Of a stretch of DNA of 64,000 nt, positions 8,217-15,912 are shown piece after piece. This stretch comes from Clostridium_AT stratigraminis (GTDB taxonomy: Bacteria > Bacillota > Clostridia > Clostridiales > Clostridiaceae). Both the position numbers and the translations under genes were made by a program. The notes beneath the pieces were generated by a model, which saw only the letters and a program-made list of their open reading frames with translations, was not told where the DNA came from and ran no database searches. The DNA lies in contig NZ_JBJHZZ010000013.1 in the NCBI RefSeq assembly GCF_045310675.1, positions 20,111-84,110 of the forward strand. Direction: 5' to 3'. Position 1 is the stretch's first letter. The number at the start of each line of letters is the position of its first letter.

Positions 8217-8678
8217 GTGGATATCAAAGAGTTATTTAAAATATTAGTAAAGGCTTATTATGAAGATAACTTTGAGACTATAGTTGATAATCTACTTATT
8301 GAGCAAAAGGAAAATAAAGATACTTTAAATAAAATAATATCCGCTCTATGTGGAGTAGACTCACGTGATATTAGCGAAGAATACTCACGAGAGTTAAAAG
8401 CTGCCATATTTAATTATATCTCTTCCAATAAGGTTGTTATAAGAGTTAAGAACTGCACATTAGATTGTATGGATGCAGAAGGAAAAACTAAATGCCAAAG
8501 TAATTGTGCCTTTAATGCAATATCTATAGATGCAAGGCAGTGTAAGCTATATATAGACAAAACTAAATGTACTGATTGCGGCTTCTGCGTAGATGCATGT
8601 CCTAATAATTGTTATATGGATAAGGTTGAATTTCTTCCATTAATAAAGCACCTTGATAATAAAGAAAGTTCAATATAA
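8217..8678 (+). CDS. Ferredoxin-like 2[4Fe-4S] protein with hydrogenase-type N-terminal domain
   Basis: Starts with GTG (8217), 9 nt after AGGAG. 153 residues. An N-terminal helical domain (DIKELFKILVKAYYEDNFE to about residue 75) is followed by two Cys clusters: C-x3-C-x7-C-x3-C (TLDCMDAEGKTKCQSNC region) and CTDCGFCVDACPNNC. The whole protein parallels the first 150 residues of the [FeFe]-hydrogenase encoded 200 nt downstream but lacks the H-cluster domain. It probably carries electrons, plausibly for that hydrogenase. It could be a decayed duplicate, but the frame and cysteines are intact. Confidence 0.85.
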   Translation: MDIKELFKILVKAYYEDNFETIVDNLLIEQKENKDTLNKIISALCGVDSRDISEEYSRELKAAIFNYISSNKVVIRVKNCTLDCMDAEGKTKCQSNCAFNAISIDARQCKLYIDKTKCTDCGFCVDACPNNCYMDKVEFLPLIKHLDNKESSI

Positions 8679-8727
8679 TAAAATAATGCGGGGTTTCTCA
8701 AAACATTATAAAGCAAATGAAAATCCT

Positions 8728-8772
8728 CTTGAACATATAAGCATTTCAAATACCATATTTTATATGTTCAAG
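8728..8772. terminator. 12-bp stem-loop between ferredoxin-like and hydrogenase genes
   Basis: CTTGAACATATA (8728-8739) pairs perfectly with TATATGTTCAAG (8761-8772) around a 21-nt loop. There is no long T run directly after it, so it may be a weak terminator, an RNA-stability element or an operator dyad. Confidence 0.45.
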
Positions 8773-8882
8773 ATATGTTCATTTTAACTTGTAATTTGAG
8801 ATGGCCCCTTTTTTGTATAAAAAGGTACAATATTAACAAAATATATTAATGACTACTTTTTTTAATGTAAGGGGTGAAAAAC

Positions 8883-10229
8883 TTGAAGGCTGAATATAGT
8901 AATTTATTTAAAGAAATTATAAGCTCTTATTATAAAGGAAATTTTGAGGAAAAAATAAACTCAATTTTATCAAATAAAACTATAGATAAGGATGCCTTAG
9001 CTGGTGTTATATCTTCCTTATGTGGAGTTGAAATTAGTTTTAGTGATAATTACTATGAAAATTTAACATTAGCTATTAAGTCCTACGAAGCTTCTCATAA
9101 AATTGTTAATAAGGTTAAAACCTGCTCTATGGACTGTGCAGATAATGATGGAAAGACAATTTGTCAAAAATCATGTCCTTTTGATGCTATATTTATTGAT
9201 ACAGAAAAGCATACTTCTGTAATTAATGCAGAAAAATGCACTGATTGCGGTTTTTGTGTGGAAGCCTGCCCCACCGCTTCCATTGTTGATAAAATAGAAT
9301 TTATACCTTTTGCAAATTTATTAATGGAAAAGGAACCGGTAATTGCTGCAGTGGCTCCCGCCATTACCGGTCAGTTTGGATCGGATATTTCAATTAACAA
9401 ATTGCGAACGGCTTTTAAAGAAATGGGTTTTACCGAAATGGTAGAAGTAGCTTTTTTTGCTGATATGCTTACCTTAAAGGAATCCGTTGAATTTGATGAG
9501 CATGTACATACGGAGAAGGATTTTTTAATAACTTCCTGCTGCTGCCCTATGTGGGTTGGTATGCTTAAAAGAGTATATGAAAATCTAGTTAAATATGTAT
9601 CCCCTTCAGTATCTCCTATGATTGCTGCCGGAAGGGTCATGAAGCAATTAAATCCAAAATGCAAGGTTGTTTTCATAGGACCCTGTATAGCTAAAAAAGC
9701 AGAGGCTAAAGAAAAGGACCTACTTGGCGATATTGATTATGTTCTCACCTTCTCCGAGCTTAAGGATATTTTTGAAGCCTTAGAAATTAACCTGGAAGAA
9801 CTAGCGGAAGATTACTCTACAGAATATGCCTCAAAAGGCGGAAGACTTTATGCTCGTACTGGTGGGGTATCTATTGCAGTAAGTGATGCAGTGGGAAAAC
9901 TTTTCCCAGAAAAGCACAAATTATTAAAGGCTTCTCAGGCCAACGGAGTTCAAGAATGTAAAAAGATGCTTAGCGATGTGCAGCAGGGTATAGTTAAGGC
10001 CAACTTTATAGAAGGTATGGGCTGTATTGGTGGCTGCGTTGGTGGACCTAAGGCCATTATACCCAGGGAAAAAGGAAAAGAATTTGTAGATGATTTTGCA
10101 TTAAATTCAGAAATTAAAGTAGCAGTCGACAGTAATTGCATGCTTGATATCTTAGAAAAGCTTAATATTTATTCGGCAGATGACTTTAAATATAAAGAAA
10201 GAGTTGAGATTTTCGAAAGAAATTTTTAA
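8883..10229 (+). CDS. [FeFe]-hydrogenase, group B type
   Basis: Start set at TTG 8883, 8 nt after AAGGGG. The GTG at 8874 overlaps that SD. 448 residues: a helical N-terminal domain, a two-cluster ferredoxin domain (CSMDCADNDGKTICQKSCP; CTDCGFCVEACP) and the hydrogenase large domain. H-cluster loops are TSCCCPMW, GPCIAKKAE and EGMGCIGGCVGGP. These differ from the group A forms (TSCCPGW, MPCxxKxxE, MACPGGCxxGGG) seen in HydA of this same window and match the group B pattern, as in the C. pasteurianum CpIII-type enzyme. It oxidises or evolves H2 with ferredoxin-like partners. It needs HydE/F/G maturases encoded elsewhere. Confidence 0.92.
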   Translation: MKAEYSNLFKEIISSYYKGNFEEKINSILSNKTIDKDALAGVISSLCGVEISFSDNYYENLTLAIKSYEASHKIVNKVKTCSMDCADNDGKTICQKSCPFDAIFIDTEKHTSVINAEKCTDCGFCVEACPTASIVDKIEFIPFANLLMEKEPVIAAVAPAITGQFGSDISINKLRTAFKEMGFTEMVEVAFFADMLTLKESVEFDEHVHTEKDFLITSCCCPMWVGMLKRVYENLVKYVSPSVSPMIAAGRVMKQLNPKCKVVFIGPCIAKKAEAKEKDLLGDIDYVLTFSELKDIFEALEINLEELAEDYSTEYASKGGRLYARTGGVSIAVSDAVGKLFPEKHKLLKASQANGVQECKKMLSDVQQGIVKANFIEGMGCIGGCVGGPKAIIPREKGKEFVDDFALNSEIKVAVDSNCMLDILEKLNIYSADDFKYKERVEIFERNF

Positions 10230-10256
10230 TGGTATAATATAATTGAAATTTTTATA

Positions 10257-10283
10257 AACGCATCAATTGATAATTGCTGCGTT
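10257..10283 (+). terminator. Stem-loop after the hydrogenase gene
   Basis: AACGCA-T-CAATT pairs with AATTG-C-TGCGTT around GAT. It lies 27 nt after the hydrogenase stop. The downstream T content is modest, so termination is plausible but unproven. Confidence 0.5.
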
Positions 10284-10351
10284 CTTCAAAGGTATATAGA
10301 ATACATGAAGATTAACAATCTTCTGCGCTATTAAGGAATATGGAGGAGTTT

Positions 10352-11005
10352 ATGTTAAAGGATATTAGGGCAGCAATATTTGATCTAGATGGAACCCTTA
10401 TAGATTCAATGTGGCTTTGGGAAAAAGTAGATATAGATTTTCTAAGCAAAAGAGGTTATGAGCTTCCAATGGATTTAAAGGAAAACATTGAACATTTAAG
10501 TTTTATTGATACTGCAAAATACTTTAAAGAAAGATTTAACCTTCTGGAGAATATTGAAGAGATAATGGCAGAATGGAACAGTATGGCCTTTGAGGAATAT
10601 GCAAATAATGTTTCATTGAAATCTGGAGCTAAGGAATATCTCCACCATTTAAAACTAAAAGGTATAAAAATAGCTCTTGCTACTAGTAATTCCGTACCAC
10701 TCTTGGAGGCAGTATTAAAAAATAACGGAGTATATGGATATTTTGATGTAATAACCACCACAAATGAAGTGAATAGAGGTAAAAATTTCCCCGATATTTA
10801 TCTTCTCTCAGCAGAAAAACTCAAAGTTAAGCCAACTGATTGCATAGTTTTCGAAGATATCCTTCCTGCAGTATTAGGTGCTAAAATGGCGGGTATGAAG
10901 GTTGTTGCGGTACATGATCTTTATTCAGAATATCAAAAAAACGATATAATCGCTTCAGCAGATTATTATATTTATAAATATGAGGATATAAGCATAGCTG
11001 GTTAA
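10352..11005 (+). CDS. HAD-superfamily hydrolase (beta-phosphoglucomutase/phosphatase-like)
   Basis: Start set at ATG 10352. The ATG at 10340 overlaps the GGAGGAG SD. 217 residues with all HAD motifs: nucleophile IFDLDGTLIDS (I), LATSN (II), RGKNFPDIYL lysine (III) and IVFEDILPAVLGAKMAGM (IV). The cap domain of about 70 helical residues after motif I is of the C1 type. Such enzymes dephosphorylate or isomerise small sugar phosphates or related metabolites. The substrate cannot be named. Followed at once by a strong terminator. Confidence 0.9.
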   Translation: MLKDIRAAIFDLDGTLIDSMWLWEKVDIDFLSKRGYELPMDLKENIEHLSFIDTAKYFKERFNLLENIEEIMAEWNSMAFEEYANNVSLKSGAKEYLHHLKLKGIKIALATSNSVPLLEAVLKNNGVYGYFDVITTTNEVNRGKNFPDIYLLSAEKLKVKPTDCIVFEDILPAVLGAKMAGMKVVAVHDLYSEYQKNDIIASADYYIYKYEDISIAG

Positions 11006-11010
11006 ATAAA

Positions 11011-11045
11011 AAGAGAAGATTTTTTTAAGTCTTCTCTTTTCTTAT
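11011..11045 (+). terminator. Terminator after the HAD gene
   Basis: AAGAGAAGA pairs with TCTTCTCTT and is followed by TTCTTATG, 5 nt after the stop codon. The arms are purine-rich and pyrimidine-rich. Confidence 0.8.
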
Positions 11046-11106
11046 GTAAAACTATAATTTTTAATGAATATAATATTATTGGAAGCTATTGTAGGAGACA
11101 AGTATT

Positions 11107-11349
11107 TTGTTTTTATTCATTTTGTTTTTATTATTAATTGGGCTTTGTTTTATGATATACATTTATCTAACAAACAAAATAGTGCTTTTACGCAAGCAGG
11201 TAATGCTGCTTGCAAATCAAAATGATGAATTAAAAAATAAACTTAATAAGTTAATTCTTGAACAGAAATTAGAAAGACAAAAAAAGTATTCTGATAATAA
11301 CCTGCTTGAAGAAAATCCTGTAACCAAGGATTTAGATGAAGAAATATAG
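11107..11349 (+). CDS. Small membrane-anchored coiled-coil protein
   Basis: TTG start 9 nt after AGGAG. 80 residues. The first 25 are one transmembrane helix (FLFILFLLLIGLCFMIYIYL). Residues about 30-60 show heptad-like spacing of Leu/Val (VLLRKQVMLLANQNDELKNKLNKLILEQKL), suggesting a coiled coil, and the tail is acidic. No family recognised. It could be a structural partner protein in the membrane. Confidence 0.65.
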   Translation: MFLFILFLLLIGLCFMIYIYLTNKIVLLRKQVMLLANQNDELKNKLNKLILEQKLERQKKYSDNNLLEENPVTKDLDEEI

Positions 11350-11401
11350 TCTATTTTTTCGTAAATAAATAGCAGAATGAAAGTTTATTTATCACATGAT
11401 T

Positions 11402-11432
11402 AAAGGCTTTGCCTTAAACAAAGCCTTTTAAA
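11402..11432. terminator. Bidirectional terminator between 11349 and spoVAE
   Basis: AAAGGCTTTG pairs perfectly with CAAAGCCTTT around a 7-nt loop. A-rich and T-rich flanks let it serve the plus-strand gene and the converging spoVA transcript. Confidence 0.85.
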
Positions 11433-11438
11433 ATCTAT

Positions 11439-11795
11439 TTAGCCTCTTGGCTTAAATACAAGAGCAGCTAGAAAACCAAAGATAATTGCCGCAGATATGC
11501 CTGCACTTGTAACTTCAAAAATACCAGTAAGTACACCAATGAGTCCATCTCTTTGCGCCTCCACTAGAGCACCTTTAACTAGTGAATTTCCAAAGCTGCT
11601 TATTGGCACGCTTGCCCCTGCACCTGCAAATTTTACTATTGGATCATATAATCCAATTCCACCTAAAATTGCACCTACAACTACAAGAGATGAAGTTGTA
11701 TGGGCAGGGGTAAGCTTAAATACATCCATCATTATCTGCCCTATAACACATATTCCACCACCTACTAGAAATGCCAAAATAACTTTTATCATCAT
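11439..11795 (-). CDS. spoVAE: Stage V sporulation protein AE
   Basis: Start at the double ATG 11795/11792, preceded by AGAGGTGA. The longer frame into spoVAD is a shadow. About 118 residues, the normal SpoVAE size. It is a hydrophobic protein with the family stretch FLVGGGICVIGQIMMDVFKLTPAH and a later GAGASVPISSFGNSLVKGALVEA. SpoVA proteins form the channel that moves Ca-dipicolinic acid into the developing spore and releases it in germination. Last gene of spoVAC-spoVAD-spoVAE, 10 nt after spoVAD. Confidence 0.93.
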   Translation of the reverse strand: MMIKVILAFLVGGGICVIGQIMMDVFKLTPAHTTSSLVVVGAILGGIGLYDPIVKFAGAGASVPISSFGNSLVKGALVEAQRDGLIGVLTGIFEVTSAGISAAIIFGFLAALVFKPRG

Positions 11796-11805
11796 TTTCA
11801 CCTCT

Positions 11806-12807
11806 TTATATTTCAATGGAAACTGCATGAGCAATACAGGGTATACTTTCCTTTTGTTGATAGGACATTGGTGATAACAGTGCCCCTGTTGCAACAACTA
11901 ATATTTTCTTTAATTCGCCCTTTTTCATTCTATTTAGGAAATGCCCATAAGTAACTGTAGCTGAGCATGCACATCCACTTGCTCCAGCAAAAACAGGCTG
12001 ATCTTTTCTGTAGATTAAAAGGCCGCAATCTTTAAATTTCTCAGTTGGAATACTGAAACCGTGTTTAGCTAGTAGATCTCCCGCTATATTTTGACCAATT
12101 GATCCTAAATCACCTGTAACTATTAGATCATAGTAGGATGGACCTCTATTTAAGTCTCTAAAATGAGTTTCTATTGTATGAACAGCAGCAGGTGCCATTG
12201 CAGAACCCATATTAAATGGGTCACTTAGCCCCATATCTATAACTTTACCTATTGTTGCCGAAGTAACCCTTGGACCGTTACCTTTGGAAGCTACCAGAGC
12301 AGCACCTGCTCCGGTTACTGTCCATTGAGCAGTTGGAGGCTTTTGCCCTCCATATTCAGTAGGATATCTAAATTGTTTTTCAACTGAGGCATTATGAGTT
12401 GCTGCAGCAGCTATAACATAATCAGCGGAATTACTATCTACAAGAAGTGATGCTAAAGCCAATCCCTCCATTGAACTTGAACAAGCCCCAAAAATCCCGA
12501 TAAAGGGAACAGCTAGAGTACGTGCCGTAAAGCTGCTTGTAATTATCTGATTCATTAAATCCCCACTTATAAAGAAATTTACATCTTCATTTTTTATGTT
12601 TCCTTTTTTAACCACTATTTCACAGGATTCCTCCAATAATTTCTTTTCTGCCTTTTCAAAACTATCCTCACCAAGCCAAATATCATCGTGAAGAACATCA
12701 AAATCTTCAGCTAAAGCTCCTTTTGCCTCAAAAGGTCCTCCAATAGCGGCGGAAGCTAAAATTATAGGATTATTATTAAAAATTAAGGATTGACTTCCCT
12801 TTTTCAT
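11806..12807 (-). CDS. spoVAD: Stage V sporulation protein AD
   Basis: 333 residues with a thiolase-like fold signature, e.g. FIGIFGACSSSMEGLALASLLVDS and GGQKPPTAQWTVTGAGAALVAS, as known for SpoVAD. In Bacillus SpoVAD binds dipicolinic acid and sits at the inner spore membrane with the other SpoVA proteins. The ATG directly follows the spoVAC stop (TAGATG), so translation is probably coupled. Expression would be expected from a forespore sigma factor (SigG), but I could not find a convincing SigG promoter. Confidence 0.95.
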   Translation of the reverse strand: MKKGSQSLIFNNNPIILASAAIGGPFEAKGALAEDFDVLHDDIWLGEDSFEKAEKKLLEESCEIVVKKGNIKNEDVNFFISGDLMNQIITSSFTARTLAVPFIGIFGACSSSMEGLALASLLVDSNSADYVIAAAATHNASVEKQFRYPTEYGGQKPPTAQWTVTGAGAALVASKGNGPRVTSATIGKVIDMGLSDPFNMGSAMAPAAVHTIETHFRDLNRGPSYYDLIVTGDLGSIGQNIAGDLLAKHGFSIPTEKFKDCGLLIYRKDQPVFAGASGCACSATVTYGHFLNRMKKGELKKILVVATGALLSPMSYQQKESIPCIAHAVSIEI

Positions 12808-13287
12808 CTACAACACCCCTAACCAAGTTAGACCCATTTTAATAAGTGCAACTACAAATGCAGAAAATACTCCGAAGACTATTACAGAACCTGCTAGCTT
12901 AAACATGTTACCTCCAGTTCCTAAAACATAGCCTTCGGTTTTATGCTCAATAGCAGCAGAAGCAATTGAATTGGCAAAGCCTGTAACAGGAATTGCTGTA
13001 CCAGCACCTGCCCACTGGCCTATGTGATCATAAACCCCTAAACCAGTAAGTAAAACCGAAATAATAATAATAACTGCTGTGGCTGGATTTCCAGCAGTTT
13101 TTTCATTAAACCCAAAATACTTTATAAATACACCTTGAAGTATTTGTCCAAGAGCACATATGATGCCGCCAGCTATAAAAGCATGAAGGCAATTTTTAAG
13201 AATCGGCCTTTTAGGCTCTCTCTGCTTTGCAAACTGTTGATACTCTTTCTGAACAGTAGATAATTTCTTTTCTTTTTTGCTTGACAT
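12808..13287 (-). CDS. spoVAC: Stage V sporulation protein AC
   Basis: Start at ATG 13287, 9 nt after AAGGAAGG. An ATG at 13296 abuts the SD and is unlikely. 159 residues: a basic N-terminus (SSKKEKKLSTVQKEYQQFAKQREP), then several membrane helices with HAFIAGGIICALGQ and GAGTAIPVTGFANSIASAAIEH. SpoVAC is the mechanosensitive-channel-like membrane subunit of the spore DPA transporter. First gene of the operon. It shows clear similarity to SpoVAE of the same operon (GGxICxxGQ, GAGxxxPxxxFxNS), as is usual for these two paralogues. Confidence 0.95.
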   Translation of the reverse strand: MSSKKEKKLSTVQKEYQQFAKQREPKRPILKNCLHAFIAGGIICALGQILQGVFIKYFGFNEKTAGNPATAVIIIISVLLTGLGVYDHIGQWAGAGTAIPVTGFANSIASAAIEHKTEGYVLGTGGNMFKLAGSVIVFGVFSAFVVALIKMGLTWLGVL

Positions 13288-13436
13288 TTTTGTCATCCTT
13301 CCTTTAAGTAAACTTAACTTGTCATATCTATTTTTACAATTATTTCTCATTTAATTCATAGCTAATATTTCTTAAAAAACCTAGGATTTTACTAGATTTA
13401 CATCATCGCGGTGTTAATCCCTTTTATATTTAAATA

Positions 13437-13837
13437 AAGAGACTATAGACAAATTATCTATAGTCCCAATAAAGAACTTAACAATCTACCTTACAGAAAT
13501 ATAGATAACTTAATGCCTTGGTTATCATCTTCCGATCATATCCAAGCAGTTCGTCACCTATATAGCTGGTTTGTTCGATTACTTAAGATACCTACATAAC
13601 TATATATAACCTTACGGCTACACGAAGCCATTACGATACCCTAAATAATCTTAGCTCAACTATTAAAAGATAAGTTATAATCCCATTATAATCAAATCCT
13701 CGACTATAATGAAACCAATGCCTACCTCTTATAATCTTTCCGCCGGCTGAATATAAACCAAATAGCCCATATACAGCCTTTGGTCGACTAATATATACCC
13801 TAAAGGAGCATATATTAGTCTTTGCTCGACTGTTAAA
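13437..13837 (-). ncRNA. Candidate structured non-coding RNA, about 400 nt, family not identified
   Basis: An ORF-free stretch whose minus strand folds locally into several strong hairpins. These are an 11-bp perfect stem (13786-13796 with 13810-13820), GGCTG-stem arms at 13745-13754/13769-13778, a 9-bp stem (13685-13693/13702-13710) and GGCT/AGCC and GATAAC/GTTATC stems further on. It ends in a terminator-like hairpin (13441-13449/13457-13465) followed by TCTTTATTT. A promoter-like TTGCTT-N16-TATTAT lies just before the inferred 5' end. Base composition is less AT-rich than neighbouring spacers. It shows no RNase P, tmRNA or SRP landmarks that I know. It lies inside a spore-gene cluster. Confidence 0.6.
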
Positions 13838-13843
13838 TTCCTT

Positions 13844-13871
13844 ATAATATTAATATCTCAAAAATAAGCAA
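13844..13871 (-). promoter_or_regulatory. Promoter of the candidate structured RNA
   Basis: On the minus strand TTGCTT and TATTAT are separated by 16 nt, a SigA-like arrangement that would start transcription near 13837. Confidence 0.45.
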
Positions 13872-14013
13872 ATTAATACCACCAAAATCAAATTATAATA
13901 TGGATAACTCTTAAATTACTGTAGATTTGAATAAGTTAAGCATACTTTCTTCATAAATATTAGTATGGATAGTTTTAGTCCTCATGGGGATATTAAATAT
14001 GGAGGTGATTAGA

Positions 14014-14220
14014 ATGACAGTAGGAGTTAAGATGCAGCAGACAATTGCAAGTGCGGAGAGTGTTGTATCAAGTCTAAAAACATTTGCGCTGGATACTGAG
14101 GATAAGGCTGCTCAAAAATTGTTTAATGATATGGCACAAACTCAACAGCAAATAATAGATAACCTAAAGGGCAGGCTTGATTACATCCAAAGTGAGGAGC
14201 CCCAATATAAAAATTCTTAA
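14014..14220 (+). CDS. DUF1657 protein (spoVA2mob-associated)
   Basis: Start at ATG 14014 after GGAGGTGAT. Upstream in-frame ATGs precede or overlap the SD. 68 residues, beginning MTVGVKMQQTIASAESVVSS and ending in EEPQYKNS, the DUF1657 pattern: a small helical soluble protein. A paralogue with the same start (MTVGSKMKQT) and end (EEPQYKGL) lies at 15165-15371. In Bacillus, DUF1657 genes flank DUF421 in the spoVA2mob operon linked to spore heat resistance. The function of DUF1657 itself is not known. Confidence 0.88.
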   Translation: MTVGVKMQQTIASAESVVSSLKTFALDTEDKAAQKLFNDMAQTQQQIIDNLKGRLDYIQSEEPQYKNS

Positions 14221-14228
14221 AGATAAAA

Positions 14229-14260
14229 GTATGAAGTCAGTAATGCTTCATACTTTTTAT
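14229..14260. terminator. Terminator between converging DUF1657 and DUF421 genes
   Basis: GTATGAAG pairs with CTTCATAC and is followed by TTTTTATATG on the plus strand. Confidence 0.8.
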
Positions 14261-14290
14261 ATGAGTATTATATTTAATTTACACACTCCT

Positions 14291-15148
14291 CTAACGTAGT
14301 AAATAAGGTTCTAATTTATCCATCATCTTTTTCATCTTTTCAGCATTTCTTGAATACATAACCTTAGCCTTTTCATCATTGGTATCTAATGCATAGGAGG
14401 TAAGGTCTGCTTGGATCTTCTGAATATTAGCATAGAGTAATTCTTTAAGATTATTCTGCGGAACTTGTATCTTATCATTATAAAGATCAAGATATAATGC
14501 TCCCGATGAATCAACCTGAGCTATAAAAACATTTTCTGGTATTACACCAATTTTCTCTAGTTCGGTTTGTAACCATTCCCTATTTATATTAGCAGCTCCT
14601 AAGGCATCATCCCTTATCTTACCATCTAGTATAACAGCTTGCGGCTCAATTGCTGGTGCAATTTTTCTCTCAAGATCATATGCTGTTAAAGGCTTCTTAT
14701 CTGACTTTAGTAATACATTAATCTCCCCAGTTGCTTCCATCACGGCAAATTCAACATCAGCTAAACTAAATGCGTTTTTGGAACGAAGTTCACCTAAAAG
14801 ATCTTTACCTGTAGCCCTTATTTTACTTAAGTTATCCTCCAATACTTTACCATCTTTTATTAAAATAGTCTCTTTACCGATAAATAAATCGTGCATGCTT
14901 TTACTTTTGATACATATATAATCTAATGCCATAACAAGTAAAGTCCATACAGCCAGAGCAATGATTCCAAAAGTCAGGTTTGAAATTACGTTTACTGAAG
15001 TTAAGGCAGCAATTAATGCAATAACCATATAGGTAACAAATTTATATGGCGTCATCTTGGAAATATTTCCACTACCTATAATCCTAATAAAAAAAAGTGT
15101 TACAAGAAACATAAGAAAAGACCTTAATAAAAACGTAAGTACATTCAC
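14291..15148 (-). CDS. DUF421 (YetF-like) membrane protein
   Basis: 285 residues. Three N-terminal membrane helices (LTFLLRSFLMFLVTLFFIRIIG; YMVIALIAALTSVNVI; GIIALAVWTLLVMALDY) are followed by a soluble alpha/beta domain with ETILIKDGKVLEDNLSK and GKDLLGELRSKNAFSLADVEFAVME, the YetF/DUF421 pattern. A C-terminal helical extension (about 230-285, ending DKLEPYLLR) recalls the DUF1657 helices. In spoVA2mob operons a DUF421 protein is one of the components, probably in the spore inner membrane. It lies 16 nt downstream of a DUF1657 gene, so the two are an operon. Confidence 0.88.
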   Translation of the reverse strand: MNVLTFLLRSFLMFLVTLFFIRIIGSGNISKMTPYKFVTYMVIALIAALTSVNVISNLTFGIIALAVWTLLVMALDYICIKSKSMHDLFIGKETILIKDGKVLEDNLSKIRATGKDLLGELRSKNAFSLADVEFAVMEATGEINVLLKSDKKPLTAYDLERKIAPAIEPQAVILDGKIRDDALGAANINREWLQTELEKIGVIPENVFIAQVDSSGALYLDLYNDKIQVPQNNLKELLYANIQKIQADLTSYALDTNDEKAKVMYSRNAEKMKKMMDKLEPYLLR

Positions 15149-15164
15149 TATGCCACCACCTTAA

Positions 15165-15371
15165 TCATAGCCCTTTATATTGGGGTTCCTCAAACTCTAA
15201 AGTTTTTACTCTAAATTGTAAATCAGTAATTATCTGCTGCGTTACTTTAATTGATTTTTCAAATGTATTTTTTTCTTCTGCAGTTTCACTTGTGTCAGCA
15301 TAAATTCTTAAGGTTCCTTGAATCCAATTTAGTGTAGCAAGTGTCTGTTTCATCTTTGAACCGACTGTCAT
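15165..15371 (-). CDS. DUF1657 protein, second copy
   Basis: Start at ATG 15371, since GGAGATGAT lies 4-6 nt upstream and the ATG at 15386 overlaps that SD. 68 residues, beginning MTVGSKMKQTLATLNWIQGT and ending FEEPQYKGL. A clear paralogue of the DUF1657 protein at 14014-14220. Encoded just before DUF421 on the same strand. About 75 nt upstream, TGAAGG-N14-CATAATC (15439-15465) resembles a forespore SigG promoter, which would fit a spore role, but this match is weak. Confidence 0.85.
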   Translation of the reverse strand: MTVGSKMKQTLATLNWIQGTLRIYADTSETAEEKNTFEKSIKVTQQIITDLQFRVKTLEFEEPQYKGL

Positions 15372-15523
15372 AATAATCATCTCCAATAAAGTTATGAACG
15401 TGATTATTATTATCTATATCCTTAAAAATATTCTTCAAGATTATGATTATTTGCATTTTCCTTCATACCATTGATACCATATCAAAGATAATACACTTTA
15501 TCCATATAATTACTAATACATTA

Positions 15524-15575
15524 TTGACAAATATATCGTATGATGATATATTGTATATATCATCATACGATATAT
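15524..15575 (+). promoter_or_regulatory. Promoter with overlapping 20-bp operator dyad for PadR/DUF2812
   Basis: TTGACA (15524-15529), a 17-nt spacer and TATATT (15547-15552) form a near-ideal SigA promoter. A perfect inverted repeat covers it: 15531-15550 with 15556-15575, 20 bp per arm around TTGTA, with the core ATATCGTATGATGATATA. PadR regulators commonly bind such AT-rich dyads at their own promoters, so autorepression is very likely. Confidence 0.8.
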
Positions 15576-15590
15576 TGGAGGTTGATATAT

Positions 15591-15908
15591 TTGGATAATA
15601 CACCTTTGACAGAAGCTTTATTTTATATCTTATTGGCTGTACGTACACCAAATCATGGATATGGCATTATTCAAGAAGTAAGTGAAATGACAGATAGAAG
15701 GGTAACATTAGGACCAGGAACCTTATATGGAGCTATTAATTCAATGCTTACAAAAGGATGGATTAGCTTGTATAGTGAGGATAAGGAATCTAGAAAGAAA
15801 AAGGAATACCTTATTACAAATGCAGGAAAAGAAATATTCCAAAACGAAGTGATAAGGTTAAATGAGCTTATAAGAAATGCAAAAAAGATGTATGATTTGG
15901 GGGTGTAA
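15591..15908 (+). CDS. PadR-family transcriptional regulator
   Basis: TTG start at 15591 after GGAGGTTGAT. The longer frame from 15540 would run through the operator. 105 residues with the PadR winged helix: LTEALFYILLAVRTPNHGYGIIQEVSEM, then LGPGTLYGAINSMLTKGWI and a charged beta wing (EDKESRKKKEYLIT). The short C-terminal helix is typical of subfamily 2 members, which act as dimers. It is followed closely by a DUF2812 gene, a frequent PadR partner. The perfect dyad over its promoter predicts autoregulation. Confidence 0.92.
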   Translation: MDNTPLTEALFYILLAVRTPNHGYGIIQEVSEMTDRRVTLGPGTLYGAINSMLTKGWISLYSEDKESRKKKEYLITNAGKEIFQNEVIRLNELIRNAKKMYDLGV

Positions 15909-15912
15909 ATAT

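Noticed and set aside
13437..13837. RNase P RNA, tmRNA, SRP or 6S RNA as the identity of the structured region
   Set aside because: I do not see the conserved RNase P core (GAGGAAAGTCC-like), a tmRNA tag frame or CCA end, an SRP Alu/GNAR-GGAA motif, or a 6S open-bubble layout. The family is left open.
15463..15651. Minus-strand 62-codon frame over the PadR promoter
   Set aside because: It is created by the operator dyad, translates to a Tyr/Ile/Asp repeat-like sequence and has no SD.
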